Shown one piece after another: positions 54,401 through 63,858 of a stretch of DNA of 64,000 nucleotides. A program made the position numbers and the translations under genes. Position 1 is the stretch's first letter. The number at the start of each line of letters is the position of its first letter. Source of the stretch: Ensifer adhaerens. Its GTDB lineage: Bacteria; Pseudomonadota; Alphaproteobacteria; Rhizobiales; Rhizobiaceae. The DNA is taken from positions 477,954-541,953 of the forward strand of contig NZ_LAZS01000008.1 of assembly GCF_002007205.1 (NCBI RefSeq). The letters run 5' to 3'. The notes beneath the pieces were generated by a model. It had not been told where the DNA came from and searched no databases. It was given only the letters and a program-made list of their open reading frames with translations.

Positions 54401-54488
54401 CTCCGAAGCCCATGGCGCCGATCGTGGTGGCCGCGGCTCCTGCGCCAGCGAGCTTCAGGAAACTGCGGCGGGAAAGATCGATGTTCAT
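51402..54488 (-). CDS. fdoG: Formate dehydrogenase alpha subunit, selenoprotein (molybdopterin, Sec at residue 200)
   Basis: A 1028-residue selenoprotein read through an in-frame TGA at 53889-53891. Upstream it starts [19 protein letters not shown], a Tat signal with the SRRSFLK motif, so the folded enzyme is exported. C54, C57, C61 and C96 bind a 4Fe-4S cluster. The flanks of the UGA (ending FDNQARV, then [19 protein letters not shown]) match the Sec site of E. coli FdoG/FdnG-type enzymes, so this is not a frameshift. It oxidises formate to CO2 in the periplasm. ATG at 54488; the stop overlaps fdoH as ATGA. Confidence 0.97.
53860..53877 (-). promoter_or_regulatory. SECIS element of fdoG
   Basis: On the minus strand, 11 bases separate the UGA from a hairpin with sequence GG(T)AGCCA-GTT-TGGCTCC. 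The 7-bp stem carries a bulged T on its 5' side and a 3-base GTT loop, matching the bulged-U and GU apical features of bacterial SECIS elements bound by SelB. Confidence 0.85.
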
Positions 54489-54675
54489 TGGAGGTCATCC
54501 TCTTCCATGCGTATCGGTCTTGACGCGAATGGTCGAACCTTGGAGCCGGCGTGTCAAGGCCGATTTGATCGGCTTTTGTCACGAAAAGTCATGGCCTTGC
54601 CGGAAGTGATGGGTCATGATCGCGTCGCCTGCATGGCCTGCCATCGACACTTTTGCCCCAAGGGAGTTTCGAACC

Positions 54676-55731
54676 GTGAGCAGCATCCCCGCTTCCCTCG
54701 AGCCGCGCCTGACCTCGCTCGCCCATGGCGGCGGCTGCGGCTGCAAGATTGCACCGGGCGTCCTTCAGGAAATTCTGCGCGGACGTGTTCAGCTGCCGGT
54801 GCCGCCGGAACTGCTGGTCGGCATCGAAACGTCGGATGACGCGGCTGTCTATCGTCTCAATGACCGTCAGGCGGTGGTTGCCACCACCGATTTCTTCATG
54901 CCTGTTGTCGACGATCCCACCGATTTCGGCCGGATCGCTGCGACCAATGCCATCAGCGACGTCTACGCCATGGGCGGCACGCCAATCTTCGCGCTGGCGC
55001 TCGTCGGCATGCCGGTCAACGTGCTGTCGACGGCGACAATCGGGGCCATTCTCGATGGCGGTGCGGCTGCCTGTCGGGCTGCCGGCATTCCGATCGCCGG
55101 CGGCCATACGATCGATTCCGTCGAACCGATCTACGGCCTCGTCGCCCTTGGACTCGTCGAGCCTGAGCATCTCAAGCGCAACAGCGGCGCCCTTCCCGGC
55201 GACGTACTCATCCTCGGCAAACCGCTCGGCGTCGGAATCTTCTCCGCGGCGTTGAAAAAGGGCGCGCTCGATGAGGCCGGCTATATCAGGATGATCGAGA
55301 GCACGACCCGCCTCAATACGGCCGGGCCCGATCTCGCGCGGCTTTCCGGCGTGCATGCCATGACGGACGTGACGGGTTTTGGCCTTGCCGGCCATGCCCT
55401 TGAAATGGCGCGCGGGTCGAACTGCCAGGTCCGGATCGACTGGTCCGCCGTCCCCCTTCTGGAAGGCGCCCTCGATCTCGCCGCCGCCGGCTTCGTGACC
55501 GGTGCCTCGGGGCGAAACTGGGCAAGCTACGGGCAGGATGTGGCCTTTGCGCGCGAAATGGGCACGGTCGACAAGGCGCTGCTTTGCGATCCGCAGACAA
55601 GCGGCGGACTGCTCGTCGCCTGTGCGCGAACCTGCGCGCAGGAGGTCCTCGATCTCTTCGGCAAGCATGGTTTCAGTGCGGCAGTGATTGGGGAAGCGGT
55701 GGCCGGACCGGCGCAACTGGTGGTCGCGTAG
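54676..55731 (+). CDS. selD: Selenide, water dikinase SelD
   Basis: A 351-residue selenophosphate synthase. The active-site motif is HGGGCGCKI with C21, C23 and K24; it has cysteine where some homologs carry selenocysteine. DVTGFGLAGHALEMARGS and DPQTSGGLLVAC are typical. It makes selenophosphate for SelA. The GTG at 54676 has AGGGAG upstream and gives the usual family length. An ATG at 54616 adds an unsupported extension. It is divergent from the fdoG operon, whose first gene starts 187 bp away. Confidence 0.95.
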   Translation: MSSIPASLEPRLTSLAHGGGCGCKIAPGVLQEILRGRVQLPVPPELLVGIETSDDAAVYRLNDRQAVVATTDFFMPVVDDPTDFGRIAATNAISDVYAMGGTPIFALALVGMPVNVLSTATIGAILDGGAAACRAAGIPIAGGHTIDSVEPIYGLVALGLVEPEHLKRNSGALPGDVLILGKPLGVGIFSAALKKGALDEAGYIRMIESTTRLNTAGPDLARLSGVHAMTDVTGFGLAGHALEMARGSNCQVRIDWSAVPLLEGALDLAAAGFVTGASGRNWASYGQDVAFAREMGTVDKALLCDPQTSGGLLVACARTCAQEVLDLFGKHGFSAAVIGEAVAGPAQLVVA

Positions 55732-55807
55732 CGTTGGCGGGCTCTGGCCATTACGGACCGCTATCACCACAGTTCGTCCGAAAGCGGCGTTCAATCTTGC
55801 AAAACAA

Positions 55808-55829
55808 GGGAGAGGGTGTCACCTCTCCC
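55808..55829 (+). terminator. Hairpin after selD
   Basis: GGGAGAGG (55808-55815) pairs with CCTCTCCC (55822-55829), 8 of 8 bases, with a 6-base loop. It lies 76 bp after the selD stop in a 234-bp gap, the rest of which has no convincing gene. Confidence 0.55.
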
Positions 55830-55965
55830 GCGCCGGGGCGTGCGGGTCATATCCCGGCGATGGTCAGCGTATTGCGGCCGGGTTCGTCACGGCCGCAAAT
55901 GAGATGACGATTGTCCACGCATAGGGCCCACAAGGGCGTGACGGGTGCACGCCCTGCACTCCCGG

Positions 55966-57660
55966 TTATTGCGCTGCGGATTGGAGGGCGCCGGCATCGT
56001 ACACGACCTTGCCGCCAAGCAGGGTCAATACCGATCCTATCGTATCGATCTCGTCGACCGGAATCGTCAGATACGGCTTGTCGAGCACCGCGAGATCGGC
56101 GAGCTTTCCTGCGGCAAGCGTGCCCCGATCCTCTTCGGCAAAGCCGATCCATGCGGCGTTTCGTGTGTAAAGCCGCAGCGCCTCTTCGCGCGTCAGCAAC
56201 TGGTCGCTCGCCTTCTGCACCGTGCCTCCCAGCGAACGCCCCGTCAGGTGGTACTCTATCGCCTGCCAGACGCCGGCGACGCCGATGCGTGTGGAGTCGG
56301 TGCCGCCTGCGACCAGCAGCCCCTTGTCGATGGCAAGGCGTGTGGGTGGCGAAACGGCTGCCACATCGGCGCCATTGGCGTCAGCGATCGCCGCTCCCTC
56401 GAAGTACGGGCCCATCTGGACGGTGTAGGCGAGACCCATCTTCTGCATCCGGTCGAGTGTTCGTTCCGATCCGGTGTTGAGGTGGGCGATCGACCACCTG
56501 AGATCGTTGAGCGGATGCGTCTTGTGCACCTCCTCGAAGGCATCGAGGATGGCGCTCGCGGCGTCATCGGTATAGGCGTGGATCTCGACGGGGATGCGTC
56601 GCTCCGCGGCAAAGAGCGCGACCTTCAGGAGTTCGTCGCGGGCTTCCTTTGGCGGTGCGAAACCCGGCCCCATCTGCACGCCGTCATTCATTGCAAAGAC
56701 CAGGGATTCGCCAAGGCCTAAGAAGCTCAGCGTGCCGTCGTCGTGAACGGCGGGACGGAACGACATGATCTCGCGGAACCATTCGGCTTCGTTGCCGGGA
56801 TGGGCCGCCGGAATGCGGTAGCCGGCCCTCAACGTCAGGCCGCCTTCGTCCCTGAGTGCGAAGAACGGTTCGTAGCCGGCGGCCGGTCCTGCGGATGGGT
56901 CGATGAAGCCGGTGACGCCGACTGCGTTGAGATGCGAGAAGAAGGTCTTCAGGTTTGCCTTGCGCTCTTCCTTTCCAATCGCACTGAGTTGTCCGAAGAG
57001 CACGTTGAACGAGCCGATATTTCCGAAGAGCTTGCCCGTTGCGCGGTTCTCGCCGTTGCGCTCGATCCTGACGCCGGGCGGCAGTTTTGGTGTGGCGCTG
57101 TCGAGCGCAAGCAACTCGATCCCCTTGGTGTTCACGAGCGCGTAGTCATAGAGATACTGCACATAGGCCGGGGTGTCCGGCAGGGCCTTGTCGAGGTCGG
57201 CCACGTCAGGCGCGCGGCGCTCGGCGAACTGGTCCGGATGCCAGGAGCCGACGACTGTGACCCACTGGTCCCTGGCGCGATCCCGCGCTGCCGTCCTCAA
57301 GGCTTCAAGCGCGCTCGCAAGGCTCGTTTCGTCATGCCAGTAGGTTTCAAACGGATAAGTCTGGCCGCCACGGATCGCATGGATATGCGTATCGACAAGG
57401 CCGGGAATGACGGTGCGTCCGCCAAGGTCCAGAACCCTGGTGCCCGGCTGCACGAAGGCCTGGATTTCCTCATCCGTGCCGACCGCCAGAATGCGGCCGT
57501 CGGAAATGGCAAGCGCTTCTGCTGCCGGCCGGTCGTCGTCCATGGTGACGATCGTCCCGTTTCTGAGCACAAGGTCGGGGCGATCGCTTGCCAGGGATGG
57601 CGATGTGAAAACGGCAAGCTGCGCCGCGGCGAGGCAGAAGGTCGAAAACCGGCGGATCAA
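55966..57660 (-). CDS. Exported amidohydrolase family protein (YtcJ-like)
   Basis: A 564-residue amidohydrolase with a Sec signal peptide (LIRRFSTFCLAAAQLAVFTSPSLAS). RVLDLGGRTVIPGLVDTHIHAIRGG has the metal-binding HxH. VEIHAYTDDAAS and WSIAHLNTGS have the further histidines, and LLVAGGTDS the conserved aspartate. YtcJ-type enzymes hydrolyse N-acyl or cyclic amides in the periplasm. The TTG at 57660 has GAGGAGAG upstream. The gene diverges from the acyl-CoA dehydrogenase operon; whether they act in one pathway is unknown. Confidence 0.87.
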   Translation of the reverse strand: MIRRFSTFCLAAAQLAVFTSPSLASDRPDLVLRNGTIVTMDDDRPAAEALAISDGRILAVGTDEEIQAFVQPGTRVLDLGGRTVIPGLVDTHIHAIRGGQTYPFETYWHDETSLASALEALRTAARDRARDQWVTVVGSWHPDQFAERRAPDVADLDKALPDTPAYVQYLYDYALVNTKGIELLALDSATPKLPPGVRIERNGENRATGKLFGNIGSFNVLFGQLSAIGKEERKANLKTFFSHLNAVGVTGFIDPSAGPAAGYEPFFALRDEGGLTLRAGYRIPAAHPGNEAEWFREIMSFRPAVHDDGTLSFLGLGESLVFAMNDGVQMGPGFAPPKEARDELLKVALFAAERRIPVEIHAYTDDAASAILDAFEEVHKTHPLNDLRWSIAHLNTGSERTLDRMQKMGLAYTVQMGPYFEGAAIADANGADVAAVSPPTRLAIDKGLLVAGGTDSTRIGVAGVWQAIEYHLTGRSLGGTVQKASDQLLTREEALRLYTRNAAWIGFAEEDRGTLAAGKLADLAVLDKPYLTIPVDEIDTIGSVLTLLGGKVVYDAGALQSAAQ

Positions 57661-58077
57661 GGCACTCTCCTCAACAGGATCGATGAAACCAAACTGCCGG
57701 AGGTTGCGGGTGGTTCGTGTCACCTCTCCGGCAGGTGCGGCGGCGGATGGTGGCCGAGCCGTCTCGCCGCGCCTGAGCTGGCGGGCTTAAAAAAGATACG
57801 AGCGCTACAAACGCGCGCTAGGTGCTGAAATCGGATCACAGTGTCCTGAAAATAGGACAGCGATATTTGCGGGCGCCGGGCAAGACTGTGATCGTATGCG
57901 GAGCCGTCGAGACGCGAGCCAGCGTTCGATTGCTTCAGATAGGGCGCAGAAAATCCACGTCGAATTGGACGATAGTCCACCAAAAGAGCACACTCGAACC
58001 TCATGTCCACCGGGACGGCGCGCTACCAATCTGTCGGCAGGATGAGGAACCCGCCTGATCAACCAAGGGAGCGAGAA
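57661..58077. other. Divergent promoter region with nested inverted repeats
   Basis: 417 bp between the amidohydrolase and acyl-CoA dehydrogenase genes, with no gene. It contains a TGTCCT-N6-AGGACA dyad, an outer GATCACAG/CTGTGATC pair and a smaller TGGAC-N4-GTCCA dyad, each listed or described separately. AAGGGAGCG lies before the dehydrogenase ATG. Confidence 0.5.
57834..57893. promoter_or_regulatory. Nested inverted repeats upstream of the acyl-CoA dehydrogenase operon
   Basis: Inner dyad TGTCCT-N6-AGGACA at 57842-57859 is perfect. It is asymmetrically enclosed by GATCACAG (57834-57841) and CTGTGATC (57886-57893), also perfect over 8 bases. A third dyad with the same GGAC core, TGGAC-N4-GTCCA, lies at 57966-57979. 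These are candidate sites for the AraC-type regulator encoded in the operon. Confidence 0.45.
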
Positions 58078-59322
58078 ATGATCCACGCCGATGACGGCTC
58101 ACTGTCCCAGGAACAGCGAATGATGCGCGACAGCTGCCGCGCCTTCGTCGACGATGCGGTGACGCCCTTCATTCGATCGAACTGGCAGCGCGAATGGGAC
58201 ATGAGCCCGGGTGAGCGGCTGCCGCGCTCGATCCTGGAGGGCGCCGAGACGATCGGTGTCCGCACGCTCGGGGTGCCGGAAGCCTATGGCGGCGTTGACC
58301 TCGAGCGCGAGACGGAGGTCAGGACCTTCGCGCTCATCTCCGAAGAAATCGCCCGCGGCGACTCCGGCCTTGCCGACAAGCTGGTGCAGAACTGGAAGGT
58401 CTCGATCCTCCTGCGCGAATTCGCGCCGAAGCATCTGCAGGACAAATGGTTCCCGCGCCTCTTGGCAGATCCGCAGTTTCTGCTGGCGCACTGCCTCACC
58501 GAGCCGCGCGGAGCTTCCGATCGCTGGCTTCCCTACAACGTGCCCGAGGCGGCGATGCATACGAAAGCCGTGCTCAAGGACGGGCACTGGGTGATCAACG
58601 GCCGCAAGCAGTTCATCTCGAATGGCTTCGATGCGAGCCTCTACGTCGTCTACGCCAACACCGATACCTCCGTCGGCATGCTGCAGGGAACCTCGAGTTT
58701 CCTCGTGCCGCGCGACACGCCCGGCCTGACGGTGACGAAGTGCAACGAGACGATGGGCTGCCGTTTCATGAACAACGGCGAACTGGTGTTCGAAGACTGC
58801 CGGGTGCCGGCGGATCACCTCCTTGTGCAGAACACCGCGCTTGGCAGCGCCGGACAGTATTTCCGGGCCGGCAAGATCATCCAGGCGGCCAAGAACCTCG
58901 GCGTCGGCGTCGCCTGTTTCGAGCGCACGGCCGATTACGTCCAGAACTACGTGCAGGGCGGACGTATTCTCATCAAGCACCAGGCGGTGGCGCTCAGGCT
59001 CGCCGACATGGCGACCCGGATCGAGGCGGTGCGCGCCCTGATCGAACGGGCGTCCAGGGCCGTCGACGAGGGGCATCCGGACATGGATGTTCTCTGCAAC
59101 ATGGCCAAGGTCTACGCGTCGGAGGAGATCATGAAGGTCGCGACCCACGCGCTGGAACTGCATGGCGGCAATGGCGCAATGCTGGAGTTCGGCATCGAGA
59201 AGCTGTTCCGCGATGCCGCCATCTTCCTGCACATGGACGCGACCGTCGATGTCAGCCGGATGAAGATCATCAAGACCATGTTCCCGGCAACGGCCGGTAA
59301 ATACGCCGGCCCTGAAAACTAG
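58078..59322 (+). CDS. Acyl-CoA dehydrogenase
   Basis: A 414-residue flavoenzyme: N-terminal helical domain ([21 protein letters not shown]), central beta domain ([13 protein letters not shown] and [15 protein letters not shown]) and C-terminal helical domain ([30 protein letters not shown]). It introduces a double bond into an acyl-CoA or similar thioester and passes electrons to ETF. The substrate is not evident. The ATG at 58078 has AGGGAGCG upstream. It is followed by etfB after 38 bp, which fits the need for an electron acceptor in the same operon. Confidence 0.92.
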   Translation: MIHADDGSLSQEQRMMRDSCRAFVDDAVTPFIRSNWQREWDMSPGERLPRSILEGAETIGVRTLGVPEAYGGVDLERETEVRTFALISEEIARGDSGLADKLVQNWKVSILLREFAPKHLQDKWFPRLLADPQFLLAHCLTEPRGASDRWLPYNVPEAAMHTKAVLKDGHWVINGRKQFISNGFDASLYVVYANTDTSVGMLQGTSSFLVPRDTPGLTVTKCNETMGCRFMNNGELVFEDCRVPADHLLVQNTALGSAGQYFRAGKIIQAAKNLGVGVACFERTADYVQNYVQGGRILIKHQAVALRLADMATRIEAVRALIERASRAVDEGHPDMDVLCNMAKVYASEEIMKVATHALELHGGNGAMLEFGIEKLFRDAAIFLHMDATVDVSRMKIIKTMFPATAGKYAGPEN

Positions 59323-59360
59323 GGCGTGGCGGAGGAGATGGCGGGCTCGGGAGGACGAAG

Positions 59361-60113
59361 ATGAAGATACTGGTCGCGATAAAGCGCGTTGCCGATCCGA
59401 ACGTAAAGGTGAGGCTGCGGTCCGATGGCAGCGGTCTCGACCTTGCCGCCGTCAAGATGACGATGAACCCGTTCGACGAGATCGCGGTCGAAGAAGCGGT
59501 CCGTCTCAGGGAGGCGGGCATTGCCTCCGAGGTGGTCGTCGTTTCCGTCGGTCCCGAAAAGGCGACGGAGACATTACGGACCGCACTGGCGATGGGGGCC
59601 GATCGCGGCCTCCTCGTCCGGACGGAGGCGACGACCGAACCGCTGGCGGTCGCCAAAGCGCTGAGCGCCGTCGCCGGCGAAGAACAGCCGGCCCTGATCC
59701 TTCTTGGGAAGCAGGCCGTAGACGATGATTGCAATCAGACCGGACAGATGCTGGCCGCAAAACTCGGCTGGCCGCAGGCGACCTTTGCCTCGCAGCTCAC
59801 CGTCAATGGCGACCGCGCCACCGTCATTCGCGAGGTCGACGGCGGATCGCAGACGCTCGCGCTCGCCCTGCCGGCAATCGTCACGGCGGATCTGCGCCTG
59901 AACGAGCCGCGCTACGCGTCGCTGCCGAACATCATGAAGGCCAAGAAGAAGCCGCTGGAGGAAAGGCAACCTTCGGACTACGGCCTGGTCATCGAGGAGC
60001 GCCTGGAAGTCGTCCGCCTCGAAGAGCCGCCGACAAGGGCCGCCGGCATCAAGGTGAAATCGGTGGCGGAGCTTGTCGAACGACTGAAAACGGAAGCGGG
60101 GGTGCTGGCATGA
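59361..60113 (+). CDS. etfB: Electron transfer flavoprotein beta subunit
   Basis: A 250-residue ETF beta subunit beginning [51 protein letters not shown], which is the classic opening. [35 protein letters not shown] is the AMP-binding and recognition-loop region. It accepts electrons from the acyl-CoA dehydrogenase. GGGAGGACGAAG precedes the ATG. Its stop overlaps the etfA start as ATGA. Confidence 0.97.
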   Translation: MKILVAIKRVADPNVKVRLRSDGSGLDLAAVKMTMNPFDEIAVEEAVRLREAGIASEVVVVSVGPEKATETLRTALAMGADRGLLVRTEATTEPLAVAKALSAVAGEEQPALILLGKQAVDDDCNQTGQMLAAKLGWPQATFASQLTVNGDRATVIREVDGGSQTLALALPAIVTADLRLNEPRYASLPNIMKAKKKPLEERQPSDYGLVIEERLEVVRLEEPPTRAAGIKVKSVAELVERLKTEAGVLA

Positions 60114-61051
60114 GCGTGCTTGTCTTGGCCGAACACGGCAATGCGCAACTGGACGAGGCAACGGCAAGGGCGGTCAGCGCCGCGCTTTGCCTCGGCAACG
60201 ACATCCACGTGCTCGTCGCGGGCAAGGGGTGTCACGACGTGGCCCTGGCGGCCGCCAGTCTTGACGGCGTCTCCAAGGTTCTGGTCGCGGAAGGGGAAAG
60301 CCTTGCCAACCAGCTTGCGGAGCCGCTCGCCGACCTGATCGTTGCTCAGTCGGGGGGGTACGACGCCATCGTCGCGGCATCCACCTCGACCGGCAAGAAC
60401 GTGATGCCGCGCGTCGCAGCCCTGCTCGACGTCATGCAGATCTCGGACGTGATCGCGATCGATGGTCCCGACCTGTTTCGCCGTCCGATCTATGCCGGAA
60501 GCATCGTTCAGACGGTGCGCTCGAAAGATCCGAAGCGCGTTCTGACGATCCGGGCGTCGGCATTCCGACCCGTGGGTCAGGGTGAGGCAAAGCCGATCGA
60601 GACGGTCGAGGTTGCCCCAAGCTCTTCTTTGTCGACCTTCGTCGCCAACGCCGTCGCGGTTTCAGAACGGCCCGACCTGACCTCGGCGCGCATCGTCGTA
60701 TCCGGCGGGCGCGGCATGGGCTCGGCCGACAATTTCGAGACGGTGCTTGCGCCGCTCGCCGACACGCTGGGGGCGGCCTTGGGCGCGAGCCGTGCGGCGG
60801 TCGATGCCGGCTATGTGTCGAATGACCTTCAGGTCGGCCAGACCGGCAAGATCGTCGCGCCCGACCTCTACATCGCCTGCGGCATTTCCGGCGCGATCCA
60901 GCATCTGGCGGGCATGAAGGATTCCAAGGTGATCGTTGCGATCAACAAGGACGCCGAGGCGCCGATCTTCCAGGTTGCCGACTACGGTCTTGTCGCCGAT
61001 CTCTTCGAGGCCGTTCCCGAATTGAAGGGAACGCTTGCAAGCGCGACTTGA
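60110..61051 (+). CDS. etfA: Electron transfer flavoprotein alpha subunit
   Basis: A 313-residue ETF alpha subunit. The C-terminal FAD-binding motif is present: [76 protein letters not shown], of which VSGGRGMGS and QVGQTGK are key. [19 protein letters not shown] closes the domain. It forms the heterodimer with EtfB that carries electrons to ETF-quinone oxidoreductase. It overlaps etfB by four bases. Confidence 0.97.
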   Translation: MSVLVLAEHGNAQLDEATARAVSAALCLGNDIHVLVAGKGCHDVALAAASLDGVSKVLVAEGESLANQLAEPLADLIVAQSGGYDAIVAASTSTGKNVMPRVAALLDVMQISDVIAIDGPDLFRRPIYAGSIVQTVRSKDPKRVLTIRASAFRPVGQGEAKPIETVEVAPSSSLSTFVANAVAVSERPDLTSARIVVSGGRGMGSADNFETVLAPLADTLGAALGASRAAVDAGYVSNDLQVGQTGKIVAPDLYIACGISGAIQHLAGMKDSKVIVAINKDAEAPIFQVADYGLVADLFEAVPELKGTLASAT

Positions 61052-61090
61052 GCAGGCGGCATCGGCACTGAGGTAAACGGGGAGGACGAG

Positions 61091-62107
61091 ATGGTGCGGA
61101 CAGATGGGCAGCCGGGCGGCGATCCGGATCAGGACGTTGACGATACCCTGTCGGCGCCCTTTCGCTCCTACGCGCTCGAACGGGCCGACGCGCCGCGGTT
61201 CCATATTCGTCTGGTCGAAAAGACCCAAAGGCTATATCCGGCGCACAAGCACGACTACTTTCAGATCGTCTATTTCATGAGCGAAGCGCCGACGGCGCGC
61301 GTCGGTCTCAGATCCTACAAGCCGCAGCCGGGTTCGGTCTATTTCATCGCCCCGATGACCCCGCATCAGATGCGTTTCAGCAGCGCGTCGCGGTCTGTCG
61401 TGATCTATTTCGATCTGGATTTCCTCCGGCCGGGCATCACGCGCTCCTATCCGATCTCGGAACTGGTGCGCATCGCCCCGGAACTGACGCCCTTTGCCTG
61501 GCAGGGGCATATCGACTTCAACCTCGACGAAGCCTTGGCGGCGCACGTCGAGGAGGCCTGCCGGGTGATGATCTTGGAGCATTCCGAAGATCGGATCTGC
61601 ACGGGGGAGATCATTCGCGCCGAGTTGACGCTGATGCTCGCCAGGATCTGCCGGGCCTATGAGGATCGTTTCGACGAATTGTCGCCGGTGCTCCCAGCGA
61701 TCGGCCGCGACAGCGGGCATATGCGCAGGATCTCCGACTTCATTGCCGAGAACTACCTGCGCTCGCCGACGCTCGATCAGGCGGCCGCCTATGCCAGGCT
61801 TTCCCGCAGCCGCCTCTGCGCGCTGTTGCGGCAGCACACAGGCACCAGCTTCAACGCACTGATACGCGAGATGCGCATCGATGATGCGCGCGAGCGCCTG
61901 GTGCTGACCGACGAGCCGATCGGCCGGATTGCCTATGCCGTCGGCTACAACGACGAGAAGTATTTCCTGCGGGCGTTTCGAAAGTCGGTCGGAATGACGC
62001 CGACGGCCTATCGGGCGAAACGGCTGAGCGACCTCGCCGTGCCCGCAACAGCCCGGCGCGGCCTCGCCGCGCAGGCTGCGGGCCTCTCGCCAAGGAGCAG
62101 GAGCTAG
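61091..62107 (+). CDS. AraC-family transcriptional regulator
   Basis: A 338-residue regulator with an N-terminal cupin-like sensing domain (KHDYFQIVYFMSEAP) and a C-terminal AraC double helix-turn-helix: RISDFIAENYLRSPTLDQAAAYARLSRSRLCALLRQHTG and GRIAYAVGYNDEKYFLRAFRKSVGMTPTAYR. It lies inside the acyl-CoA dehydrogenase operon, 39 bp after etfA, and is probably its activator. The ligand is unknown; the nested dyads at 57834-57893 are the most likely binding sites. GGGGAGGACG precedes the ATG. Confidence 0.92.
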   Translation: MVRTDGQPGGDPDQDVDDTLSAPFRSYALERADAPRFHIRLVEKTQRLYPAHKHDYFQIVYFMSEAPTARVGLRSYKPQPGSVYFIAPMTPHQMRFSSASRSVVIYFDLDFLRPGITRSYPISELVRIAPELTPFAWQGHIDFNLDEALAAHVEEACRVMILEHSEDRICTGEIIRAELTLMLARICRAYEDRFDELSPVLPAIGRDSGHMRRISDFIAENYLRSPTLDQAAAYARLSRSRLCALLRQHTGTSFNALIREMRIDDARERLVLTDEPIGRIAYAVGYNDEKYFLRAFRKSVGMTPTAYRAKRLSDLAVPATARRGLAAQAAGLSPRSRS

Positions 62108-62217
62108 GCGGAACAAACGGAACCAGCCGGGCAACGGGATTGTCCGTCGGACAGAGGAGAGCCTGACCGGGATCCGGTCCGGCATTTGCGGTTGATAGCA
62201 ACATGGGAGGAGAAGCA

Positions 62218-63720
62218 ATGCTTAGGAATGTCGAGGATCAGGCGCGGGCGCCGCTCCGGATGTCCGGCCTGTTCGTGGGCGGGGAATTTCTGGACGACGG
62301 CAGCGCCACGACGTTCAGCGTCGAGGAGCCGGCGACCGGCGCGACCATCGCGCATGTGACCAATGCTTCTGAGAGCGACGTCGACCGGGCGGTCAGAAGC
62401 GCACGCGGCGCCTTCCAGGCCTGGCGCGATCGCTCGCCGCGCGAGCGCGGCCAGATCCTGCGCGAAGTCGCCGCCCACATCCGCAAGCATGTCGACGAGC
62501 TTGCCGAGATCGAGGCGCGCGAAGTGGGCAAGCCGCGGCGCGATGCGCTGCGCTTCGACCTGTCGTTCTGCCATGCCTGCTTCGACTATTTCGGCGGTCT
62601 CGCCGATACGATCCACGGAGAAATCCTCGACCAGGGGCCGATCGAGGCGCGCATCAGCTACGAGCCCTATGGCGTGGTCGCCGCGATCCTGCCCTTCAAC
62701 TGGCCGCCGATCCATTTTTCCAAGAAGTGCGCGCCGGCGCTCGCCGCCGGCAACACCGTCGTCATCAAGCCGGGCGAGCAGGCGCCCTTGACGGTGCTGC
62801 GCCTCGTCGAGCTCGCCAATGAAATCTTGCCGCCCGGCGTGCTCAATGCGGTCGCAGGCCTTGCCTCCGGCCCGGCACTTGCCTCCCATCCGCTGGTCGA
62901 GCGCATCACCTTCACGGGCTCGACGATGACGGGCCGGCGCGTGCTGCAGTCGGCGGCGCAGAACCTCACCTATGCCACGATGGAACTTGGCGGAAAGAAC
63001 GCGCTGATCGTGCTTCCCGATGCCGATCTCGACGTCGCGATCAACGTTGCGCTCGAAGGCATGTTCTACAATCAGGGCGAGGCCTGCACATCGACGTCGC
63101 GCATCCTCGTGCACGATGCGCTCTACGACCAATTCCTGGAGCGGTTCGCACGGGCGACCGAGAAGCTGGTCGTCGGCGACGGGCTCGATCCGGCGACCGA
63201 TATCGGCGCCATGGTCGATGCCAAGCACCGCGACAAGGTGCTGTCCTATCTCGATATCGCGCTGAAGGAGGGAGCCCGTCTGGTCACCCAGGGCAAGCTG
63301 CCGACCGAGGAGCGATTGAAAGACGGATACTGGGTCGCGCCGACGGTTCTTGCAGATGTCACGCCTGACATGACCGCGGCGCGCGAGGAGATGTTCGGCC
63401 CGATCGCCAGCATCATGCGGTTTTCGACCGAGGAAGAGGCGATCCGCATCGCCAATGACAGCGAATACGGCCTGACGGCGGCGATCTGCACAACCGACGA
63501 GGCCCATGCCGGCAAGATCGCAGCCAGGCTCGAGGCGGGCATGATCTTCATCAACAACTACATGCGTCGCGCCTTCCTCGGCTCTCCCTTCGGCGGGCAG
63601 AAGGGAAGCGGCTTCGGACGGGAAAATGCCGCGGAAACGCTGCGCGAATTCACGCGCTCCAAGAACGTGCGCTTTCCGTCGGGCCGGGGCACCATCCCGG
63701 TCTGGCCGCCGAAGGACTGA
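62218..63720 (+). CDS. Aldehyde dehydrogenase
   Basis: A 500-residue NAD(P)-dependent aldehyde dehydrogenase. The catalytic residues are E256 in ATMELGGKNA and C290 in NQGEACTSTSR. ITFTGSTMTGRRV is the coenzyme-binding region, and PFGGQKGSGFGREN lies near the C-terminus. It oxidises an aldehyde to the acid. GGGAGGAG precedes the ATG at 62218; an ATG 15 bases upstream has no site. Its place in an acyl-CoA dehydrogenase and ETF operon suggests a pathway that turns an alcohol or amine into an aldehyde, then an acid and a CoA ester, though no CoA ligase is seen here. Confidence 0.93.
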   Translation: MLRNVEDQARAPLRMSGLFVGGEFLDDGSATTFSVEEPATGATIAHVTNASESDVDRAVRSARGAFQAWRDRSPRERGQILREVAAHIRKHVDELAEIEAREVGKPRRDALRFDLSFCHACFDYFGGLADTIHGEILDQGPIEARISYEPYGVVAAILPFNWPPIHFSKKCAPALAAGNTVVIKPGEQAPLTVLRLVELANEILPPGVLNAVAGLASGPALASHPLVERITFTGSTMTGRRVLQSAAQNLTYATMELGGKNALIVLPDADLDVAINVALEGMFYNQGEACTSTSRILVHDALYDQFLERFARATEKLVVGDGLDPATDIGAMVDAKHRDKVLSYLDIALKEGARLVTQGKLPTEERLKDGYWVAPTVLADVTPDMTAAREEMFGPIASIMRFSTEEEAIRIANDSEYGLTAAICTTDEAHAGKIAARLEAGMIFINNYMRRAFLGSPFGGQKGSGFGRENAAETLREFTRSKNVRFPSGRGTIPVWPPKD

Positions 63721-63858
63721 GTTCGCCCTGGGCCAGTATTGAACCAGACATCCAGCACGGTGACGACGCCGCGTCTTCGGCTCGTCGCCGTGCGAACTTC
63801 TAGCGGTCCGTCGCGTTCCGCGCGGCGCGCCTCAGTAGGGTCGCCAATTGATAGGTGC

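Noticed and set aside
51390..54839. A 1149-codon plus-strand frame antisense to fdoG
   Set aside because: fdoG matches a known family throughout; the antisense frame has no recognisable motifs and is a result of GC-rich codon use.
55847..55920. A short minus-strand peptide (NRHLICGRDEPGRNTLTIAG) that looks coding
   Set aside because: It reads well for only about 20 residues, has no start or homologous neighbour, and may be a decayed gene end; too little to call.
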